This document shows, piece by piece, positions 7,031-9,844 of a stretch of 9,844 nt of DNA (its first letter is position 1; every line of letters begins with the position of its first letter). The stretch covers positions 1-9,844 of the forward strand of contig JAURLM010000274.1 in the NCBI GenBank assembly GCA_030831265.1, given 5' to 3'. The notes beneath the pieces were generated by a model. The model saw nothing but the letters and a program-made list of their open reading frames with translations. It searched no databases and had not been told where the DNA came from. The stretch comes from Chloroflexota bacterium (GTDB lineage: Bacteria; Chloroflexota; Dehalococcoidia; Lucifugimonadales; Lucifugimonadaceae). Both the position numbers and the translations under genes were made by a program.

Positions 7031-7600
7031 TTGACCCGGCGGCATCGCCAGCAGAGCAATGGCAGGGGCGGAGAAGTAAGACCGACTACTTCACGCGTTC
7101 TCTCTGCACTGTTTTCGATGTTCGGACCGGAAGGCGTTCGAGGACTCAGCGTGTTGGACCTGTATGCAGGCACCGGTGGTTTTGGGCTGGAGGCACTTCG
7201 CAGGGGTGCCGTTCGACTGGTAATGGTTGAGCGGGACTACGGAAGATGCCAGGACCTGAAGCTGGCGGTAGCGAAACTGGATGCTGAAGACCATGCAAAA
7301 GTCATCCGTGGTGATGTTTTGCGGTCTGTGCCAGTGCTGGAAGGTCCGTTCGACGTTGTCTTCGCCGATCCTCCGTACGCCGATGATCCATTTGAGGCGT
7401 TGGCGGCACGATTAATAGAGAACAGGCTTATTCCGGTAGGCGGCACTGTGATACTGGAGCACTTCCAGAAAACGCAGCTTCCGGATGTGCTGGCAGGCAT
7501 GAAATTGGTGACGCGAAGGCGATACGGGGACGCGGCGGTTTCTGTGTATCGGTTGATGCCGGAAACAGGTTCTGACGCAGAACAAGGAAACGTGAACTGA
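7031..7600 (+). CDS. rsmD: 16S rRNA (guanine(966)-N2)-methyltransferase RsmD
   Basis: An SAM-dependent methyltransferase that modifies G966 of 16S rRNA in the assembled 30S subunit. It shows the RsmD order of motifs: RPTTSRVLSALFSMF (17-31), the SAM-binding LDLYAGTGGFGLEALRRGA (42-60), acidic Glu67 in VMVERD for the SAM ribose, GDV at 94-96, and the catalytic DPPY at 113-116. The N terminus is short: only 16 residues precede RPTT, where typical members have about 22 with a KGR-type basic patch; here a basic RRHRQQSNGRGG stretch takes its place. An in-frame stop at 7016-7018 shows it is not a missed start. The stop lies one base before the coaD TTG, so the two genes are surely cotranscribed; this rsmD-coaD pairing is common in bacteria. 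Confidence 0.93.
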   Translation: MTRRHRQQSNGRGGEVRPTTSRVLSALFSMFGPEGVRGLSVLDLYAGTGGFGLEALRRGAVRLVMVERDYGRCQDLKLAVAKLDAEDHAKVIRGDVLRSVPVLEGPFDVVFADPPYADDPFEALAARLIENRLIPVGGTVILEHFQKTQLPDVLAGMKLVTRRRYGDAAVSVYRLMPETGSDAEQGNVN

Positions 7601-7601
7601 G

Positions 7602-8090
7602 TTGGTGAAGGCGATATATCCCGGCACATTTGACCCGCCCACGATGGGTCATGTGGACATGGTTGAGCGCACCTCACACATGTTTGAAGAAGTGATCGTC
7701 GCCGTGGTTCGTCAGACATCCAAGCACTTGATGTTCTCTGCTGGAGAGCGCGTGCAGATGTTCAGTGATGCACTGGCCCACGTTCCAAACGTGCGTGTCA
7801 CGGGGTATGACGGCCTGACGGTGGTGTTCGCAAAGGAGCAGGGAGCCGGTGTGATTGTCAGGGGACTACGCATCGGTAGTGATTTTGAATACGAACGGGA
7901 GATGGCACTCCTGAACCGTGACATCGGAAACATTGAAACGGTATGCCTTCTCAGTTCGCTGGAATTCCAGTACGTAAGTTCGTCAAGGGTTAAGGAAATT
8001 GCGGCGCTCGGCGCGGACGTCTCCAGGTTGGTCCCGGAAAACGTTCTCGCACCGCTGCTGGATAGGCTAAAGGGCGCCGCTTCGCGATAG
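7602..8090 (+). CDS. coaD: phosphopantetheine adenylyltransferase
   Basis: It transfers AMP from ATP to 4'-phosphopantetheine, the penultimate step of coenzyme A synthesis, in the cytoplasm. The nucleotidyltransferase motif appears as YPGTFDPPTMGH (6-17), with T14 and His17 forming the T/HxGH site. Lys41 lies at the position of the phosphate-binding lysine, RGLRIGSDFEYEREMALLNR (87-106) carries the conserved arginines, and YVSSSRVKEIA (124-134) is the second ATP-binding loop. The 162-residue length is standard. Either the TTG at 7602 or the GTG at 7605 can be the start; AAGGA at 7584-7588 is somewhat distant, so coupling to the rsmD stop one base upstream probably helps initiation. The protein is normally a hexamer. 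Confidence 0.97.
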   Translation: MVKAIYPGTFDPPTMGHVDMVERTSHMFEEVIVAVVRQTSKHLMFSAGERVQMFSDALAHVPNVRVTGYDGLTVVFAKEQGAGVIVRGLRIGSDFEYEREMALLNRDIGNIETVCLLSSLEFQYVSSSRVKEIAALGADVSRLVPENVLAPLLDRLKGAASR

Positions 8091-8112
8091 ATAAGCGCGC
8101 AGGACTGCCGAT

Positions 8113-8117
8113 GGAGG
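8113..8117 (+). promoter_or_regulatory. ribosome binding site choosing the coiled-coil gene start
   Basis: GGAGG ends 5 bases before the ATG at 8123. An ATG at 8111 in the same frame overlaps this motif and has only AGGA at 8101-8104 ahead of it. The ATG at 8123 is therefore preferred. Confidence 0.55.
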
Positions 8118-8122
8118 CAAAC

Positions 8123-8713
8123 ATGGCATCGATGGATCACATAGCCAAGCTCGAGGGAATGCTGAGCAGCGGCAGGGTGCCGGGAACGGCACGCACGCTG
8201 GTGAATCTGGAAAAGGTGAACGAGGTGCTTGAGGAACTCAAGCGCGAACTCCCTTCACAGGTAAACGACGCACAGACCGTGCTCAGGCAAAAAGAGGCAA
8301 TCCTCAAGCAGGCTGAGATGGAAGCGCGCCGAATTCGCGCATACGCAGACGAAGAGGCGACCACAATCAGGTCACTGGCTGAAGAACAGAGCCAGTCCCA
8401 GATCGAAACCGCCCGCGTTGAAGCTGAGGACATGCTGAGCGGCAACGCCATTGTCCAGGCAGCAGAAGAAAAGGCTCGCGAGATTGAGGCAGCGGCTGAA
8501 GAGCGCGCGCAGAAGATCATCTCGGATGCACAAGGCAAACTCAACCAGGTACTTGCTGGCGCCGAAAAGGATGCCGGTGAACGCCGCCGGGGCGCGGACA
8601 ATTACGCCCGTGAGGTGCTGTTCATGCTGGAAGAGAAGATTGCCGACACCCTGGGACAGGTCAGGTCAGGTATCGACCTGCTGGATGCCCAGAATGTGGC
8701 CGTTGGTGACTGA
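8123..8713 (+). CDS. coiled-coil protein, DivIVA/AtpF-like
   Basis: A 196-residue soluble protein (200 if started at 8111). Residues about 1-45 may be a small N-terminal module (MDHIAKLEGML, then VNLEKVNEVLEELKRELP). From about 50 to 165 it is a long Ala/Glu/Arg/Gln-rich helix with heptad-like spacing and repeated EEKAREIEAAAEERAQ-type units, expected to form a coiled coil. A short C-terminal helix (REVLFMLEEKIADTLGQVRS) follows. No signal peptide or membrane segment is seen, which argues against a true F0 subunit b although such proteins are often labelled that way. From memory, similar proteins follow coaD in Chloroflexota, and the N-terminal helix-then-coil plan recalls DivIVA-type polar or septal scaffolds. 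The function is unknown; a scaffold role is inference. A terminator follows it and ends the rsmD-coaD unit. Confidence 0.8.
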   Translation: MASMDHIAKLEGMLSSGRVPGTARTLVNLEKVNEVLEELKRELPSQVNDAQTVLRQKEAILKQAEMEARRIRAYADEEATTIRSLAEEQSQSQIETARVEAEDMLSGNAIVQAAEEKAREIEAAAEERAQKIISDAQGKLNQVLAGAEKDAGERRRGADNYAREVLFMLEEKIADTLGQVRSGIDLLDAQNVAVGD

Positions 8714-8736
8714 GTAGCTCCCGTCACCTCTGCGAG

Positions 8737-8772
8737 GCCCGCCGGAGTTAATTCCGGCGGGCTCATTTTTTT
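8737..8772 (+). terminator. intrinsic terminator of the rsmD-coaD-coiled-coil unit
   Basis: A perfect 10-bp GC-rich stem, GCCCGCCGGA (8737-8746) with TCCGGCGGGC (8753-8762), closes a six-base loop. It is followed by TCA and a run of seven T (8766-8772). It starts 24 bases after the coiled-coil stop codon. Confidence 0.92.
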
Positions 8773-8788
8773 ATGGAAAATACAGAAC

Positions 8789-8820
8789 CTGCGATATCGC
8801 AGCTAAACTGCATAGCAGTT
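8789..8820. repeat. two adjacent perfect inverted repeats upstream of pgpA
   Basis: CTGCGATATCGCAG (8789-8802) is a perfect 14-bp palindrome. Three bases later AACTGC (8806-8811) and GCAGTT (8815-8820) form a second perfect inverted repeat around ATA. Both share a CTGC/GCAG core. They lie between the previous terminator and pgpA, where its promoter must sit, so they may be protein binding sites. No convincing -35/-10 pair was picked out. Confidence 0.4.
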
Positions 8821-8872
8821 CACCGCGTCCGTACTACGCAGACACCACAGGCATCGACGGAGCATCCACAAC

Positions 8873-9331
8873 TTGAAGCGAATCCCCGCTGAGATCATTG
8901 CCACAGGCTTCGGTTCAGGACTCTGGCCCATCGCCCCTGCGACAGCTGGAAGTGCTGCCGCCCTGCTGCTCTACTGGGCGTTACCAATCAACGGCACCGG
9001 AAACTCCGTCGGGTTCTTCGTGATGATAGCCGCCGTGTTTGTGATTGGGCTTTGGTCGGCTGAACGAGTCGGAACTCCTGCTGACCCTGACCCAAAACGA
9101 GTCGTGATCGACGAATGGGTCGGCGTATGGGCCACCGTGGCATTCCTCCCAACTACATGGGCATGGCTGCTTGCCGGTTTCCTTTTGTTCCGAGTGCTGG
9201 ATATAGCCAAGCCTTTCGGTATCAGGCAATTGGAGAAGATCCACGGTGGGTTTGGCGTGATGCTGGATGATCTTGCCGCTGGAATAGTTGGTGCCATCAT
9301 CCTTAACGCTATCCGGCTGATATTCTTCTAG
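8873..9331 (+). CDS. pgpA: phosphatidylglycerophosphatase A
   Basis: A membrane phosphatase that dephosphorylates phosphatidylglycerol phosphate to phosphatidylglycerol, needed for phosphatidylglycerol and cardiolipin. It shows the PgpA signatures in order: TGFGSGLWPIAPATAGS (11-27), DPDPKRVVIDEWVG (71-84) with the acidic metal-type residues, FRVLDIAKPFGIRQLE (106-121), and GGFGVMLDDLAAGI (125-138). Hydrophobic membrane segments lie at about 27-37, 47-61, 86-105 and 134-150. Length (152) is normal. The start is TTG at 8873, with GGAG at 8859-8862 ten bases before it; no ATG or GTG stands near the expected N terminus. It is a single-gene unit with terminators on both sides. Confidence 0.94.
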   Translation: MKRIPAEIIATGFGSGLWPIAPATAGSAAALLLYWALPINGTGNSVGFFVMIAAVFVIGLWSAERVGTPADPDPKRVVIDEWVGVWATVAFLPTTWAWLLAGFLLFRVLDIAKPFGIRQLEKIHGGFGVMLDDLAAGIVGAIILNAIRLIFF

Positions 9332-9340
9332 CCGGAATTA

Positions 9341-9386
9341 AAAGAACCCGCCCTCCCCGGATTACTCCAGGAAGGGCGGGTCTTTG
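9341..9386. terminator. intrinsic terminator after pgpA, possibly bidirectional
   Basis: ACCCGCCCT (9346-9354) pairs with AGGGCGGGT (9373-9381) over an 18-base loop. AAAG (9341-9344) precedes it and CTTTGTTT follows it, so the outer bases also pair nearly fully. Rightward it ends pgpA ten bases after its stop. Leftward the stem is followed by TTCTTTTAATT, so it could also end transcripts from the archaellin-like gene. Confidence 0.8.
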
Positions 9387-9393
9387 TTTGCAG

Positions 9394-9461
9394 CGGGACC
9401 GGACCGCCAGACGCCTTTGCCGAGGGGGATGCCTTACACGGCGTCCCTTGCGGCCGGCCCG
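9394..9461. other. GC-rich structured non-coding stretch
   Basis: Rightward, CGGG-A-CCGG-A-CCGC (9394-9407) pairs with GCGGCCGGCCCG (9450-9461) in 12 Watson-Crick pairs with two bulged A. Inside it, GGGATGCC (9426-9433) and GGCGTCCC (9440-9447) form an 8-bp hairpin with one G-U pair and a six-base loop. A second stem, GCGCC (9465-9469) with GGCGC (9480-9484), follows. The rightward strand folds better because the G-U pair becomes A-C on the other strand. No known RNA family was recognised. The remaining bases to 9528 hold no gene that I can support. Confidence 0.35.
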
Positions 9462-9528
9462 TTGGCGCCCCTATATCAAGGCGCTGTACATCTGCTCGAT
9501 GCTACGGGCTAGTTGCCAGCCGCAGACC

Positions 9529-9844
9529 TTAGTTAAGGTTCATCACTGGGCGAAGGCCCGGCGGTATGTTCCTCTGGATTGTCAGCGCAGCACCGATCTG
9601 AGGCGTCAGTTCAACCACGAACCTGGTGCTCTTGCCAACCAGTGTGTCGGTTGCTGTAAGGCCACCGATACCACCACCGTTAGCCGTTGACGTGTCCATT
9701 ACCTGGACAGCGCTTGCTGCACTTTCGGCCACTGAATAGTCCCGGTCAAGTAGCCAGATTGTGATCTCAGCCTTTTCGCCGTCTTCCATCAGGTTGTCAC
9801 CATTGTTGTTACCGATGAAACGTACGGACCACGGCATGTCACCC
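9529..9844 (-). CDS. archaellin-like (archaeal-type flagellin) protein, C-terminal part
   Basis: A leftward frame stays open to the right window edge, so at least 104 C-terminal residues are visible and the N terminus is missing. The text includes WSVRFIGNNNGDNLMEDGEK, then AEITIWLLDR, and ends with STRFVVELTPQIGAALTIQR and a final VMNLN. The NGDN-LE-GE-AEI pattern followed by a FTIEVKPP-GA-LTIERT-P-like end is typical, from memory, of archaellins (FlaB/ArlB), the filament subunits of the archaellum, whose C-terminal beta domain forms the filament surface. The class III signal peptide and hydrophobic N-terminal helix that would confirm this lie outside the window. It could instead be a type IV pilin-like protein sharing this beta domain. 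Its stop (TAA) is followed by the structured stretch and the bidirectional terminator. Confidence 0.65.
   Translation of the reverse strand, partial: GDMPWSVRFIGNNNGDNLMEDGEKAEITIWLLDRDYSVAESAASAVQVMDTSTANGGGIGGLTATDTLVGKSTRFVVELTPQIGAALTIQRNIPPGLRPVMNLN

Noticed and set aside
8137..8601. Leftward 154-codon Ser/Ala-rich open frame
   Set aside because: It is the antisense image of the coiled-coil gene; the Ser/Ala richness comes from reversed Glu/Ala/Arg codons.
8123..8713. F0F1 ATP synthase subunit b
   Set aside because: No N-terminal membrane helix is present and no other ATP synthase gene is nearby; only the coiled-coil composition is shared.
9390..9528. Known structured RNA (tRNA, tmRNA, SRP RNA, RNase P RNA, c-di-GMP riboswitch)
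   Set aside because: None of the consensus blocks I know for these families could be found on either strand, so no family name is given.
9388..9690. Rightward 100-codon open frame at the right end
   Set aside because: It runs through the structured stretch and antisense to the archaellin-like gene, has Arg/Cys-rich text typical of a shadow frame, and no ribosome site.

Overview
The window looks like a chromosomal segment of a bacterium, most likely a Chloroflexota member of the Dehalococcoidia/SAR202 type. The reasons are the neighbourhood of rsmD, coaD and a DivIVA/AtpF-like coiled-coil protein, a lipoprotein protease with a Thr/Pro-rich linker, frequent TTG starts, and a partial archaellin-like gene at the right edge. 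This assignment is inferred from gene content and protein style; no rRNA or other decisive marker is present.

Layout. (1) 1-3812, rightward: pth (peptidyl-tRNA hydrolase), a large secreted lipoprotein zinc metallopeptidase, and an Old Yellow Enzyme-family (YqjM-like) flavin oxidoreductase. (2) 3809-6728, leftward: lysS followed by serS, a two-gene aminoacyl-tRNA synthetase unit. Its last codon overlaps the stop codon of the oxidoreductase gene tail to tail at a CTAG. (3) 6729-7030: a divergent intergenic region with candidate promoters for lysS and rsmD and a repeat/hairpin arrangement around the upstream lysS start. (4) 7031-8713, rightward: rsmD (16S rRNA methyltransferase), coaD (phosphopantetheine adenylyltransferase) and the coiled-coil protein, closed by a clear intrinsic terminator. 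(5) 8773-9331: two adjacent perfect inverted repeats, then pgpA (phosphatidylglycerophosphatase A) and a hairpin flanked by A and T tracts that could terminate in both directions. (6) 9390-9528: a GC-rich non-coding stretch able to form a long stem. (7) 9529-9844, leftward: the C-terminal part of an archaellin-like protein that runs off the window.

Most genes are housekeeping: translation (pth, lysS, serS, rsmD), coenzyme A synthesis (coaD) and phospholipid synthesis (pgpA). The less ordinary parts are the protease, the archaellin-like fragment, the structured stretch beside it, and the leader signals of lysS and pgpA. No CRISPR array, insertion sequence, tRNA or rRNA gene was seen.
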